Source of the DNA: CATQHD01 sp965202675
GTDB lineage: Bacteria; Actinomycetota; Acidimicrobiia; Spongiisociales; Spongiisociaceae
Reading direction: 5' to 3'
NCBI GenBank assembly: GCA_965202675.1
Contig: OZ241842.1
Coordinates: 2,108,001-2,172,000 of the forward strand
Length of the DNA stretch: 64,000 nt
The notes under the pieces were generated by a model that saw nothing but the letters and a program-made list of their open reading frames with translations, searched no databases and was not told the DNA's origin. The translations under genes were made by a program, and so were the position numbers. Below, one piece after another: positions 19,488 through 28,219 of this stretch; the stretch's first letter is position 1; every line of letters begins with the position of its first letter.

Positions 19488-21280
19488 GCACCGGCGGGCA
19501 CGTCGACCACGGCAAATCCACTCTGGTCGAGGCACTGACCGGGCGCGACCCCGACCGGTGGGCCGAGGAGAAAGATCGCGGCCTCACCATCGACCTGGGC
19601 TTCGCCTGGACGGAGCTGGACGGGCGGGAGGTGTCTTTTGTGGACGTACCCGGCCATGAGCGGTTCATCAAGAACATGCTCGCCGGCACCAGCGGTTTCG
19701 ACGCCGCCCTGCTGGTGGTGGCCGCCGACGAGGGGTGGATGCCGCAGTCGGAGGAACACCTGGCGGCGTTGGACCTGCTCGGCGTCCGCCGTGGCCTGGT
19801 GGCCCTCACCAAGATCGACCGGGCCGATCCGGAGCTGGTGGAGCTGGCCGCATTGGAGGTCGAGGAATACCTGGCCGGAACCACCCTGGAGGGCTGCCCC
19901 GTGGTTCCGGTGTCGGCGGTGACCGGAGAGGGGATGGCCGGGCTGCGGGCCGCCCTTGCGGCGGTGCTGGCGGCGGCGCCCGAGGCGCCCGCCGGCCGCA
20001 CCCGGCTCTGGGTCGACCGGGTGTTTCCGGTGTCGGGGGCGGGCACGGTGGTAACAGGCACTCTGGTGGACGGCCCGCTCTCGGTGGGGGATTCGGTGGA
20101 GGTGCTGCCCGGCCGCCTGCCCGGGCGGGTGCGCTCCCTGCAGGCTCACGAGGCCGAACGGCGGACGATCCCGCCCGGAACCAGGGCGGCGGCCGGGATA
20201 GCCGGGCTGGACCGCGGCCGGGTGGCCAGGGGATCCATGCTCGGCCGGCCGGGGGAGTGGGCGCCGAGCGGGCGCTTCCTGGCGGCGGTCCGGTCCGCCC
20301 GTTACGTGAAGCGGCCCCTCTCCCGGCGTGGGGCCTACCAGCTTCATATCGGCAGCGGGGCCTGGCCGGTGCGCCTGGTGACGGCCGGGACGGTCGGGGA
20401 AGACGAGACGGCGGTGGTGATGCGCACCGAGCGGCCGGTTCCCATCCGGATGGGCGACCGCTTCGTGCTGCGGGACGTGGGGAGGCGGTTGATCGTGGCC
20501 GGGGGGAGGGTGTTGGAGCCCGTCGCCCCCCGCAAGGGCCGGGACGCCCGCCGGGCGGCCTCCCAGCTCTACCCGGCCTTCGGACGCAGCCCTGCCCGCC
20601 GGGCCGCCGCCCTGCTGGAGTGGAGGGGGAGCGAGCGACCGGAGATCCTGGCCGCCCACGCGGGGGGAGGGTACCCCGAGGGGGCGGTGGAAGCCGGGGA
20701 GGAGGTCATGGCGTCCGGATATGTTGCCCGCCTGGCCGTCGAGGCGCGCCGTCTCACCGCTCGGTTCCACGCCGACAATCCGCTGCGCCCCGGCATTCCC
20801 AAGGCCAGCCTGGCCAGCCGGCTGCGGGTGGGCCTCGGCGCCCTGAGCGCGGTGTTGGACGCCGCCGACGATCTGGAGCCGCAGGGGTCGATGGTCGCGC
20901 AGAAGGGGTTTTCCCCCGTCCTGAGCGAGGAAGACGAAGCCGAATGGGGCCGGATCAGGGCGGCGCTGGAGGCGGCGGGGCCCCTGGCGCCCGGGCTGAA
21001 GGAGCTGGCCGTAGACACCGAGCTGCTCCACGCCCTGGTCAGGGAGGGCCGCTTGGTGCGCGTCTCCGAAGATCTGGTCTACCTGCCGGAACAGATCGAG
21101 GCGCTGACCGGGCGGCTGGAGGAGCTTCCGCCCCGCTTCACGGTGGCGGCCTTCCGCGACCTGACCGGACTGACCCGCAAGTACGCGGTGCCCCTGCTGG
21201 AGTGGATGGACCGGGCCGGGGCGACGGTCCGAACCGGCGACGAGCGCTCGATCGGGGCCGGGCGCCGAACCGGAATGTGA
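19475..21280 (+). CDS. selB: Selenocysteine-specific elongation factor (SelB)
   Basis: A 601-aa translation factor that brings Sec-tRNA to UGA codons marked by a SECIS hairpin. Start ATG at 19475, overlapping the selA end. GTPase motifs are G1 GHVDHGKST (residues 8-16), the switch sequence EKDRGLTIDLGF, G3 DVPGHERFIKNM, G4 TKIDRAD and G5 SAVTGEG. The EF-Tu-like domains II/III follow, then C-terminal winged-helix repeats (from about residue 380) that bind the mRNA hairpin, ending in ...LTRKYAVPLLEWMDRAGATVRTGDERSI. The length is normal for the family. Confidence 0.97.
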   Translation: MPVVGTGGHVDHGKSTLVEALTGRDPDRWAEEKDRGLTIDLGFAWTELDGREVSFVDVPGHERFIKNMLAGTSGFDAALLVVAADEGWMPQSEEHLAALDLLGVRRGLVALTKIDRADPELVELAALEVEEYLAGTTLEGCPVVPVSAVTGEGMAGLRAALAAVLAAAPEAPAGRTRLWVDRVFPVSGAGTVVTGTLVDGPLSVGDSVEVLPGRLPGRVRSLQAHEAERRTIPPGTRAAAGIAGLDRGRVARGSMLGRPGEWAPSGRFLAAVRSARYVKRPLSRRGAYQLHIGSGAWPVRLVTAGTVGEDETAVVMRTERPVPIRMGDRFVLRDVGRRLIVAGGRVLEPVAPRKGRDARRAASQLYPAFGRSPARRAAALLEWRGSERPEILAAHAGGGYPEGAVEAGEEVMASGYVARLAVEARRLTARFHADNPLRPGIPKASLASRLRVGLGALSAVLDAADDLEPQGSMVAQKGFSPVLSEEDEAEWGRIRAALEAAGPLAPGLKELAVDTELLHALVREGRLVRVSEDLVYLPEQIEALTGRLEELPPRFTVAAFRDLTGLTRKYAVPLLEWMDRAGATVRTGDERSIGAGRRTGM

Positions 21281-21314
21281 GCCCCCGTCTGCGGCGGCGG
21301 CGGGCCGGGAATGC

Positions 21315-21563
21315 TCAGAAGGCGGCCAGCAGCTGCCTCCGCTCCGACTCGGTGCAGCCGCCCCAGATGCCGTAGGGTTCCTTGATCTGGAGGGCGTACT
21401 CGAGGCATTCCCTCTTGACTGCGCAGGCATTGCATACAGCCCTGGCCCGGGATTCCCTCCGCTCGCGGTCGTCCTTGCGTTCGAAGGTGGTGGGGGGGAA
21501 GAAAAGATGAGAAAAGTTGTTGCGGCACTTGGCGTGTAGATGCCACGAGTCTTCATGGGTCAC
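21315..21563 (-). CDS. WhiB-family iron-sulfur transcriptional regulator
   Basis: An 82-aa WhiB-like protein. The four cluster-binding cysteines are C13, C44, C47 and C53 (C-x29-30-C-x2-C-x5-C); a fifth, C70, follows the G-I-W-G-G turn. The basic C-terminus (ESERRQLL) would contact DNA together with the primary sigma factor. WhiB proteins are confined to actinobacteria and their phages, which makes this the best taxonomic marker in the window. It is convergent with selB; there is no evidence that it controls selAB. Confidence 0.95.
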   Translation of the reverse strand: MTHEDSWHLHAKCRNNFSHLFFPPTTFERKDDRERRESRARAVCNACAVKRECLEYALQIKEPYGIWGGCTESERRQLLAAF

Positions 21564-21749
21564 GGTGGACCGCCTCCCTGCTCCGCCTTGGGTTGTTCCC
21601 TAAAGCTACCACCGGAAACGGGGCCGGGCCGGAGGCAACAGTCATTTCTGCCAGGTTTTTTTCGCGTACCGCTAGGACGGCGGTCCGGGGACCGGGCGGG
21701 TCCTTTCTTTCCCCGGGGCGGGGGCCTCCCGATCCGGCCGGGGCCGGCC

Positions 21750-23030
21750 TCAGGGCGGCGGGGCGGGGGGTTCGGGAGCCTCTTCGGGGGGTTCCACTTC
21801 CAGGATCAGGCCGTCCAGCCCTCTCACCGCCACCGGGTCGCCGGGTCCGATCCGCGCCTCCCGGTGGGCGGTCGCTTTCCAGCGGGCGCCGTCCACTTCA
21901 GCCACCCCATCGGGGTCGAAGGCGGTGACGGCCGTTCCCCGCCGCCCCACCAGGCGGCCCCGGCCGAGGGTGGGGGTGGAGAAGCGGGCTCTGGCCACCG
22001 TTCGCATCCCCAGCGCGTAGAAGGCCGCCGCGGAGACCGAGATCATCAGCATGATCCCCCAGGAGGGAACTATCTGGGGGGCGGCGTCGGTGAAGTAGAG
22101 GCCGCCCAAGAACACGGAGGCGGTCCCCGCCGCGGTGAGGAATCCGGTGCGGCCCCGCTGGAAGTCGGCCGTCATCAGCCAGATTCCGGCCAGGGCGGCC
22201 GCCAACGCCCAGCCCCGCACCGGGAGGGCGGTGAGGCCGTAACCTCCGATCAACAGGCAGACCGCGGCGACCGCGGCGGCAAGGCCGGGGCCGAGCGCGT
22301 AGAACTCGAGGGCCGCCGCCGCCAACCCGATGATCAGGAAGAAGAAGGCGGCTTCGGCCCCGGTGGTTGTCCGCAGCAGCCGGATTCCCGGGCCCGGTTC
22401 CGAGAACAGGGTCTGCACCGCCGCCGCTCCGCCGTCCGTGCGGCGAAGGGTGTTCAGGAGAGTCAGGTCGCCCCGGACCCGGATGATCCGTCCGTCCATC
22501 TCCACCAGAAGGTTGTTGATCGACGGCGCCGCAATGTCCACCAGGCCTTCGACGGGTCCGGCCACTGTTACCGCCCGGTCGGCGTATTCGGCCGGCGGGT
22601 AGGCCGGTCCGGAGGAAGGGGGCCCGCCGGCGACCGCCGGAAGGCCGTAACCCAGCTTCGCTCCGGGCGCGGCGGCTTTGACGGGGGCGGCGGCCAGGAG
22701 ATGCAGGGCTCCTCCGTAGGCCGCCGCCGGGGCAGGCCCCACCCACACCGCCAGCGGCAGGGGAGGGTCGGCGATGCGGGCGGCCAGGTGATGGACCGAA
22801 TCCGACAGGGCGGCGCGCGAGTCGAGCTGGACGACGGCGGCCGCCGCCCCGGCTTCCGCGGCGGCGTCGATGCGGCGGGAAACGAAGTCGACCGCCCACC
22901 GGTCGAGGTTGCCCTCGACGGCGATGATCTCTATGTGCCCTCCCTCCTCGACCGGGGCCGCCTCCCCGCACGCAACGGCGAGCAACGCGGCGGCCAGAAG
23001 CGCGAGGGGGGCCAGGATCCGGGTTTTCAC
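21750..23030 (-). CDS. NfeD-like membrane protein with a degenerate ClpP-type protease domain
   Basis: A 426-aa lipoprotein-like membrane protein. The signal ends in a lipobox-like LLAVAC (C21). The N-terminal half resembles the ClpP-fold protease of NfeD/STOPP proteins, followed by four to six transmembrane segments (about 215-345) and a C-terminal OB-fold NfeD domain (LVGRRGTAVTAFDPDGVAEVDGARWKATA). Where I expect the catalytic serine (S-A-G-A-Y type motif) this protein reads PAPAAAYGGA, so the protease is probably inactive. NfeD proteins usually pair with a stomatin/SPFH partner; none is adjacent. Confidence 0.8.
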   Translation of the reverse strand: MKTRILAPLALLAAALLAVACGEAAPVEEGGHIEIIAVEGNLDRWAVDFVSRRIDAAAEAGAAAAVVQLDSRAALSDSVHHLAARIADPPLPLAVWVGPAPAAAYGGALHLLAAAPVKAAAPGAKLGYGLPAVAGGPPSSGPAYPPAEYADRAVTVAGPVEGLVDIAAPSINNLLVEMDGRIIRVRGDLTLLNTLRRTDGGAAAVQTLFSEPGPGIRLLRTTTGAEAAFFFLIIGLAAAALEFYALGPGLAAAVAAVCLLIGGYGLTALPVRGWALAAALAGIWLMTADFQRGRTGFLTAAGTASVFLGGLYFTDAAPQIVPSWGIMLMISVSAAAFYALGMRTVARARFSTPTLGRGRLVGRRGTAVTAFDPDGVAEVDGARWKATAHREARIGPGDPVAVRGLDGLILEVEPPEEAPEPPAPPP

Positions 23031-23110
23031 AGCATCGGGGATGTTAGATAGCGCGGGCGCCTCGACCCGCCGGGGCCGGTCGAGCCGGCGGAGCGGCTAA
23101 AGTCGGGGGC

Positions 23111-23467
23111 GTGAAGGTGCTAGTGGTGTCCGACGCCTCGTGGGTGCGGAACCAGGTGAGGGCCGCGCTCAGCGGGTCTGTCGATATCGTCGAGACAGCC
23201 GATCCGCACCGGGCCGAGCAGGCGGCCGAATCGGTGGACGCCGCCGTAATCGACATGCAGGTCGGTTCGATGGGCGGCATGGCCCTGACCCGCGCCCTGA
23301 AGGGAACCCTCCCCGCCGGGGCCCCCATCGTCCTGCTGCTGGACCGCCAAGCGGACGGGTTCATCGCCAAGCGGGCGGGGGCCGATGCCTGGCTGTCCAA
23401 ACCCTTCAGCGCCCAGGCCCTGCGTTCGGTGCTGGCCTCCGTCCTGGCAGTGGGGGCAGAAGGCTGA
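23111..23467 (+). CDS. Stand-alone response-regulator receiver domain protein
   Basis: A 118-aa single receiver domain starting with GTG. The order is VLVVSDASWVRNQVRAAL (acidic pocket reduced to one Asp, D8), VDAAVIDMQVGSMGGMALTRAL with D48 as the likely phospho-acceptor, and a conserved Lys in WLSKPFSAQALR. There is no output domain and no kinase gene nearby. It may relay phosphate or have lost phosphorylation control, since the usual pair of acidic residues before the phospho-site is incomplete. Confidence 0.8.
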   Translation: MKVLVVSDASWVRNQVRAALSGSVDIVETADPHRAEQAAESVDAAVIDMQVGSMGGMALTRALKGTLPAGAPIVLLLDRQADGFIAKRAGADAWLSKPFSAQALRSVLASVLAVGAEG

Positions 23468-23534
23468 CCGACCCGCCCGATCCGACCGATTCCCCCGGGC
23501 GCCCTCCCGGCAGCGGCCGTGCAGGGGCGTACGC

Positions 23535-24782
23535 ATGACCTTCCGGCCGGCTTTGCTGGCGGTGTTCGTCGTGTGCCTGCTGTTCTCCGGTTTTCTCTCC
23601 GGCAGCGAGACCGCCTTCACCGCCCTTCCGAAGGAACGCCTCCCCCAGCTGGCCGGGACCGGGCGGCGGGGCCGTCTTCTGGAAAGGCTGGTGGAGGACC
23701 TGGAGGGGACGATCGGCGTCATCCTGGTGGCCAACAACTTCGTCAACATTCTGGCCACGTCGGTGGCCGCCCTCCTGGCGATCGGCCTGGTGGGGGAGAG
23801 CCTGGGCACTGTCCTGTCCACAGCAACGGTAACCGTCCTCGTGCTCATATTCGGCGAGGTGACCCCCAAGATGCTGGCCGCCCGCCACCCCGAACGGTAC
23901 GGGTTGGTTGCCGCCGGCCCGGTCTGGACGCTCAGGTCGGCGCTGCGGCCGGTCTCTCGGCTGTTCACGGGGGTGGGGCGGGCCATCATCCGCCTGCTCC
24001 GGGTGCCTCCCCCCGCCGCCCAGGGCGCCACTCTGGCCGATGTCCGGGCTCTGGCCATCCTCGGGGAGCGGAGCGGTGAGATCGAGTCGGGGGAGCGGGA
24101 GATCATCGAGCGGCTGTTCGAGACCGCCGACCAGCCGGTGCGGGGCGTGATGACTCCCCGGATGGACATAACCGCCCTGGTCATGCCGGTTGCGGCGGAT
24201 GCGGTGCGGGCGGCGGCGGCGGATACGGCCCATTCCCGGTTCCCGGTGGTGAGCGAGGAGGGAAATCTGGATTCCATCCTGGGCGTCCTCTATGCCAAGG
24301 ACGTTCTGAGCCGGGGCGGCGCCCTGTCCGAAGAGGAGATGCTGGCCCTGCTGCGGCCCCCTCATTACGTCCCGGAGAGCGCACCGGTGATGAAGGTGCT
24401 CAACGACCTGAGATCGCGGCGCACCGGTTTGGCGGTGGTGATGGACGAGCACGGGGGTGTGGAGGGGTTGGTGACGGTCAAAGACCTGGTAGGGGAGCTG
24501 GTGGGGCAGCTCCAGGACGAATACGACCCCCGGGCGCCGGTCATCCTGCCGGTGGGCCGGGGCGCCTGGCTGGCCGACGGGCGCACCCCCATCGATGAGT
24601 TCGAGGCCGCCACGGGCGCGCCGGTCGAGGACGGCCCCTACTCCACGGTGGCGGGGCTGTTCCTCTACCTGTCCGGCCACATCCCGTCGTTGGGGGACGG
24701 GGTGGAGTACGGCGGCCTGGCCCTCACCGTGCTGGCCATGGACCGGCGCCAGATATCCAAGCTCCGGGTGCGCAGGCTGTAG
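23535..24782 (+). CDS. CNNM/CorC (HlyC) family transporter-associated protein with CBS pair
   Basis: A 415-aa membrane protein. The N-terminal CNNM/DUF21 domain (residues 1 to about 190) has the helices FRPALLAVFVVCLLFSGFLSGSETAFTAL and IGVILVANNFVNILATSVAALL. Two CBS motifs follow (RGVMTPRMDITAL and LAVVMDEHGGVEGLVTVKDLVGEL), then a C-terminal CorC_HlyC domain. Such proteins are linked to Mg2+/Co2+ efflux or homeostasis. I used the ATG at 23535, because the upstream part of the frame overlaps the receiver gene and reads as shadow. Confidence 0.92.
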   Translation: MTFRPALLAVFVVCLLFSGFLSGSETAFTALPKERLPQLAGTGRRGRLLERLVEDLEGTIGVILVANNFVNILATSVAALLAIGLVGESLGTVLSTATVTVLVLIFGEVTPKMLAARHPERYGLVAAGPVWTLRSALRPVSRLFTGVGRAIIRLLRVPPPAAQGATLADVRALAILGERSGEIESGEREIIERLFETADQPVRGVMTPRMDITALVMPVAADAVRAAAADTAHSRFPVVSEEGNLDSILGVLYAKDVLSRGGALSEEEMLALLRPPHYVPESAPVMKVLNDLRSRRTGLAVVMDEHGGVEGLVTVKDLVGELVGQLQDEYDPRAPVILPVGRGAWLADGRTPIDEFEAATGAPVEDGPYSTVAGLFLYLSGHIPSLGDGVEYGGLALTVLAMDRRQISKLRVRRL

Positions 24783-24829
24783 GTGTAGGGAGTAGAAGTT
24801 CCCCCCGCCGGCGGGTACACTCTCCGCGA

Positions 24830-24906
24830 CGGGCAGTGGCGCAGCTTGGCAGCGCGCTTCGTTCGGGACGAAGAGGTCGCGGGTTCAAATCCCGCCTGCC
24901 CGACCA
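24830..24906 (+). tRNA. tRNA-Pro (anticodon CGG)
   Basis: 77 nt with an encoded CCA end. The acceptor stem CGGGCAG (24830-24836) pairs with CTGCCCG (24896-24902), followed by A and CCA. The D-arm carries the A-GCTTGGCA loop. The anticodon arm is CTTCG-TTCGGGA-CGAAG, which puts CGG in the anticodon position. The T-arm is GCGGG-TTCAAAT-CCCGC. Conserved tRNA-Pro features and all four stems are intact. Confidence 0.96.
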
Positions 24907-24957
24907 ACACCCTCGCAACATCCCCGCAGGAGCATAGGGCAAGCGCGGCGGCGGGTG

Positions 24958-26001
24958 TCAGACGACGCGGAGGCGGGTCCCGCCGCTCAGAAACGGGTTG
25001 TCGGATTTATCGGCGGCGTACCCCGATATCGCCGCTATTTCGGACTCGGTGAGGCCGCGGTCGAGCATGGCTCGGCCGATGTCCGATACCAGACGGGGTT
25101 TTTCCGGTGCCAGCTCATCGCTGACCGGTTCATGGGTGCGCCAACCCAGGGCGCTGAACCTCTTGTACAGGTTGGTTCGTTGTTTGGCGGCGACCACTCC
25201 CAGGTGATATCCCCTTTCGATCAGCGCCTGCATCGACACCCCCCAGTAGCGCTTGAGATCATGGAGGCGGCCGGTGGTGAGGTTGCGCAGTTGGGGCCGT
25301 ATCACCTCGGCCGGCATCAGGAACTCGGCGGCGAAGGCCGTGGCGTCGGCCTCATAGTCATCCGGGACTCCCTGACCGTGAAGGCACAGGTGCCCCAGCT
25401 CGTGCGCGAGCGTCAATCTCCGGCGGTCGGTCGGGAGCGCCTGGTTGAGCATCACCACCGGATAGGGGTTGTCCCCCCACTGCGACAGCCCGTCGACGCG
25501 CCTGGTGCCGAAGTCGCTGTCGAATACCAGACAACCTGCTGCTTCCATCCATCCGACCAGGTCGCGCACCGGTCCGGCCGGCAGCCGCCACTGGGCCCGC
25601 AGCAGGCGGGCCGCCGCGGCGGGGTAGACATCAAAGGGGTCAAACCAGGGGAGGGTCAGCTCGGCCTGCAGGTCTACCTCGTCCAATAGGTGTGCGGAAT
25701 GGAGTCGATGGAGGTTGAGTTGGGCCTCGAGACGGCGCCATACGGTCGGACGGGCTGTCGCTCGTCGCCGCATGTGAGCGCCGCCGGCGAGTGCGCCCTC
25801 CATCCGCTTCGCTTTGCGCAGTAGCTCCGCTGTTACCCCCAACGCCGTTGCGATTTCTTCCAGCATGAGGTCGGTCGGCTCGCACAGGTCGTTCTCATGA
25901 CGGGACAGAGCCGCCTGCGTTATACCCAGCCGCCCGGCGAGATCTTTCTGGGTCAGGCCGCCGGCCCGCCGCGCCGTGGCTATGGCCTCTCCCAGGCTCA
26001 C
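24958..26001 (-). CDS. XRE-type HTH fused to ImmA/IrrE zinc metallopeptidase
   Basis: A 347-aa protein. The N-terminal HTH_3 domain is at residues 1-62 (LTQKDLAGRLGITQAALSRHENDL). A central ImmA/IrrE (COG2856) peptidase domain carries H200-E-L-G-H204 in TLAHELGHLCLHG and the downstream acidic helix DYEADATAFAAEFLMPA. Proteins of this type cleave repressors or antitoxins in response to stress or mobile elements. The GTG start overlaps the stop of the preceding 122-aa gene as GTGA. It is the last gene of the five-gene overlapping minus-strand operon that begins at 28059, so it may process or regulate a product of that operon. Confidence 0.88.
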   Translation of the reverse strand: MSLGEAIATARRAGGLTQKDLAGRLGITQAALSRHENDLCEPTDLMLEEIATALGVTAELLRKAKRMEGALAGGAHMRRRATARPTVWRRLEAQLNLHRLHSAHLLDEVDLQAELTLPWFDPFDVYPAAAARLLRAQWRLPAGPVRDLVGWMEAAGCLVFDSDFGTRRVDGLSQWGDNPYPVVMLNQALPTDRRRLTLAHELGHLCLHGQGVPDDYEADATAFAAEFLMPAEVIRPQLRNLTTGRLHDLKRYWGVSMQALIERGYHLGVVAAKQRTNLYKRFSALGWRTHEPVSDELAPEKPRLVSDIGRAMLDRGLTESEIAAISGYAADKSDNPFLSGGTRLRVV

Positions 26002-26366
26002 CGTTGCCCTGCGGCAGACGAGTCGGTGTCGTCATAGGGCAGTTTCACCTGGGGTCGGGCGGGCAGGGATGGGCCTTTAATGTCCACTACATCAAGGGAA
26101 GAAATGGATTCCTCCAGTTCGATGAGCCATATCACATTGTTCGCGCCGTCGCGAGTGTTTACGAGCGTCCGATTATGGAGTACCCACCCCGATTCCGTGG
26201 ATACCTCTACCCCTCTCAGCCCGCACTCCCCCCTCAGTCCCGAAGAGCACATTAGTTCTCCGCTGAGCGGCAAGCCTGCGGTTGAGTCGCTCAACACCAG
26301 CGAGGTCCGTAGTAGGATGGTCGACACGGTAAAGGATGTCTTAACCGAACACCCATGTGATAGCAA
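25998..26366 (-). CDS. Hypothetical protein coupled to the ImmA/IrrE gene
   Basis: An open frame of 122 codons whose TGA overlaps the GTG of the metallopeptidase gene, and whose first codons overlap the end of the membrane-protein gene by 26 bp. I recognise no family. The C-terminal half looks most protein-like (GWVLHNRTLVNTRDGANNVIWLIELEESI), with predicted beta strands. The true start could be internal, for example at residue 39. Plus-strand frames of similar size overlap, so coding status rests on operon continuity. Confidence 0.5.
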   Translation of the reverse strand: MLSHGCSVKTSFTVSTILLRTSLVLSDSTAGLPLSGELMCSSGLRGECGLRGVEVSTESGWVLHNRTLVNTRDGANNVIWLIELEESISSLDVVDIKGPSLPARPQVKLPYDDTDSSAAGQR

Positions 26367-26967
26367 GTAACATAGTTCCTATGAGAAGGAACATTATTGC
26401 TATCCGGAAAATAGCAGACCGGGTTACTAAGGTATTTTCACCTGGTATAACATATTCTAAATAAGCTTGTGCTACTGCTAGTTTACGGGGAGGCTCGACA
26501 TTACTAAGGAGTGTTATATCGATGGTTCCAAGCAGGTTTTTGGCCGCTACATTCGATGCAACTCCTAGAGCACCTATAAACAGGAACAAGATGGCAGAAA
26601 TCAACAAAATGGTCCAAATAATGGCGTTGTTGGATTCTGATTGGAGGATATCACTGAGGCGATTGACGGCAAAGAGTAATGCACCGAGAGCAGTGGTGAG
26701 TAAAAATTGGCTGCGGGTCTGAAGGTCTGTGAGTTGATTGCGTTGTCGTTCGAGTTGATACTTTCCTTGTTCGATCAGTAGTTCCAGCTCATCATGATCC
26801 CAACTTGCAAGGTCGCTGTGCTCTGTCGTTTGGGCATATTTCACAAACTGTGGAGTCATGCCAGGTCTAATAAGAGCTAAGCAATGATTAATGTACAATA
26901 TAATACTGAGCTTAATAATACTGAGCTTAATCCCTGTTAGCTCCTTCTTTGATCGTATATCATTCAT
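26341..26967 (-). CDS. Multi-pass membrane protein of unknown function
   Basis: About 208 aa, starting at the ATG at 26967, which sits inside the overlap ATGAATGA with the ATP-grasp stop. A soluble N-terminal half ends in a coiled-coil (LLIEQGKYQLERQRNQLTDLQTRS). Three transmembrane helices follow: FLLTTALGALLFAVNRL, IIWTILLISAILFLFIGALGVA, and IFRIAIMFLLIGTMLLAITWV. The topology resembles small membrane-effector or SLATT-like proteins found with bacterial immune genes, but I cannot place it in a named family. Composition is AT-rich compared with the chromosome. Confidence 0.75.
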   Translation of the reverse strand: MNDIRSKKELTGIKLSIIKLSIILYINHCLALIRPGMTPQFVKYAQTTEHSDLASWDHDELELLIEQGKYQLERQRNQLTDLQTRSQFLLTTALGALLFAVNRLSDILQSESNNAIIWTILLISAILFLFIGALGVASNVAAKNLLGTIDITLLSNVEPPRKLAVAQAYLEYVIPGENTLVTRSAIFRIAIMFLLIGTMLLAITWVFG

Positions 26968-27889
26968 GGCTATTTCCATTCAACCATTCCGCGATCGCAA
27001 CAGTGATTTCATGGGACCGTTCGCCGAGGAACAACCATTGACCGCCCGGGTTAATATCAACAACCCAGGTAGTGTTACTGTCATCTATCCAGTCCTGGCT
27101 AGAGTATCCAACAGCTAATTCTCTAGCAAGAGAAACTGCTAGTTTTTCTATTTCCATAGACTTAGTCCAGCGGAAATTGCTATGGGCATCGTTTAGGAAG
27201 CGCCAATCTATAGGCTCACCTTCCACAACGGCGCGACTGAAACACCAGGACCGATCCCCAACCGTCACGACGCGCAGATGCCGAACAGCCTCAACACGAT
27301 GTTGATATAGGAAGGGTTCAGGTTGAAGCTCAATATCAATTAGCTGAGACACATCGCTGGTGGGAGTCGAAACATAATCACTATCCGACAAAAAGCTAGA
27401 CGGACCTATCGGTTTTGCTATTAGCTGGTCTGTTCCCAGGATTTCAGCCGCGATGGTTGGAGAACAAGCCAAAGCCGTCTCGGGACTCGCGGCGCCAACA
27501 GCCTGCGCCGCCTTCTTGAGCAACAACTTATTCTCCGCGATAAGGAGTCGATCAAGGTCGGTGAGCCAATCCACACTACTCGTACGTATGAAAGAAACGA
27601 GCATTGCCAGCCAATTCGCCTGTTGGTAAGCGCGACGGGTATGCGCTTCTGTTCCGAGCATCCATCCTGGAGGGGCCAATCGTCGGATCCAGCCGCGGCC
27701 CAACCCGCGTATGGACATCCAACCATTCCGGCGTTTATGCAACGGTCCATCTACCGATAGAGCTAAGGAGTTGGTCTGCAGGGACTGGACATCAACCACC
27801 AACGGGCCGCTCACAAGGCTCGCTACTGCTGAGAAATGTGGGTCATCGGGCGCGCCGATGAGTACGCACCTCTGCCCTCTGTCATCCAC
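26960..27889 (-). CDS. ATP-grasp ligase of the MvdC/MvdD (graspetide maturase) type
   Basis: About 309 aa, starting at the GTG at 27889, which overlaps the stop of the 56-aa peptide gene as TAGTG. A start 30 bp further upstream is possible. The C-terminal two thirds form an ATP-grasp domain: a hinge lysine in QLIAKPIG, FLYQHRVEAVRHLRVVTVGD, the family motif IDWR, and the metal-binding end VVDINPGGQWLFLGE. The DWR and D/E-I-N-P-x-G-Q-W motifs are typical of maturases that form ester or amide macrocycles on ribosomal peptides. The short gene immediately upstream is the obvious candidate substrate. Composition is lower in GC than flanking genes. Confidence 0.8.
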   Translation of the reverse strand: MDDRGQRCVLIGAPDDPHFSAVASLVSGPLVVDVQSLQTNSLALSVDGPLHKRRNGWMSIRGLGRGWIRRLAPPGWMLGTEAHTRRAYQQANWLAMLVSFIRTSSVDWLTDLDRLLIAENKLLLKKAAQAVGAASPETALACSPTIAAEILGTDQLIAKPIGPSSFLSDSDYVSTPTSDVSQLIDIELQPEPFLYQHRVEAVRHLRVVTVGDRSWCFSRAVVEGEPIDWRFLNDAHSNFRWTKSMEIEKLAVSLARELAVGYSSQDWIDDSNTTWVVDINPGGQWLFLGERSHEITVAIAEWLNGNSHE

Positions 27890-28059
27890 TACGCGGGAGG
27901 AAGCACACCCAAGAACCACATCAGGCGGTCATTGTCAATCGTTTCTATGGCGCGGGTCTCGAGGGTGCCTGGGCTTGGGATCGGCTTGGGGTCGGCTTCG
28001 CGAGGGGAGCGGACTCCTATGAGGTCGGTCAACCGCTGGACTCTGTCGCTATTAGGCAT
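27889..28059 (-). CDS. 56-aa peptide gene, candidate precursor of the ATP-grasp enzyme
   Basis: Starts at the ATG at 28059 with an AAAAGGAG ribosome-binding sequence 5 bp upstream, much better than the longer open frame from 28185. The peptide has a hydrophilic leader-like half (SDRVQRLTDLIGVRSPREAD), a proline-rich hinge (PKPIPSPGT), and a C-terminal half with Thr, Glu and Asp residues (LETRAIETIDNDR) that could be cross-linked, ending WFLGVLPPA. Overlap with the ATP-grasp gene is a single base. Leader plus Thr/Asp/Glu-containing core fits a graspetide precursor, but no known core signature is recognisable, so this is inference. Confidence 0.6.
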   Translation of the reverse strand: MPNSDRVQRLTDLIGVRSPREADPKPIPSPGTLETRAIETIDNDRLMWFLGVLPPA

Positions 28060-28219
28060 GTCGCTCCTTTTCACGGTGCCAGGATATATTACCACAACGG
28101 ACGCGGCATTGGGACATACACGGTGTCGGAGCTTGACAAAACTATCAGTATCCTTCTGGTAGAACGCGCAGTAGAATGAGGGCAAAGCGCGCGATAGAGT
28201 GTCGGGAGGGGTAGCTTTG

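Noticed and set aside
28133..28165. TTGACA box as a promoter of the AAA_14/DUF4143 gene
   Set aside because: The -35 is perfect, but no acceptable -10 hexamer occurs at 16-19 bp. Mentioned in the gene entry only.
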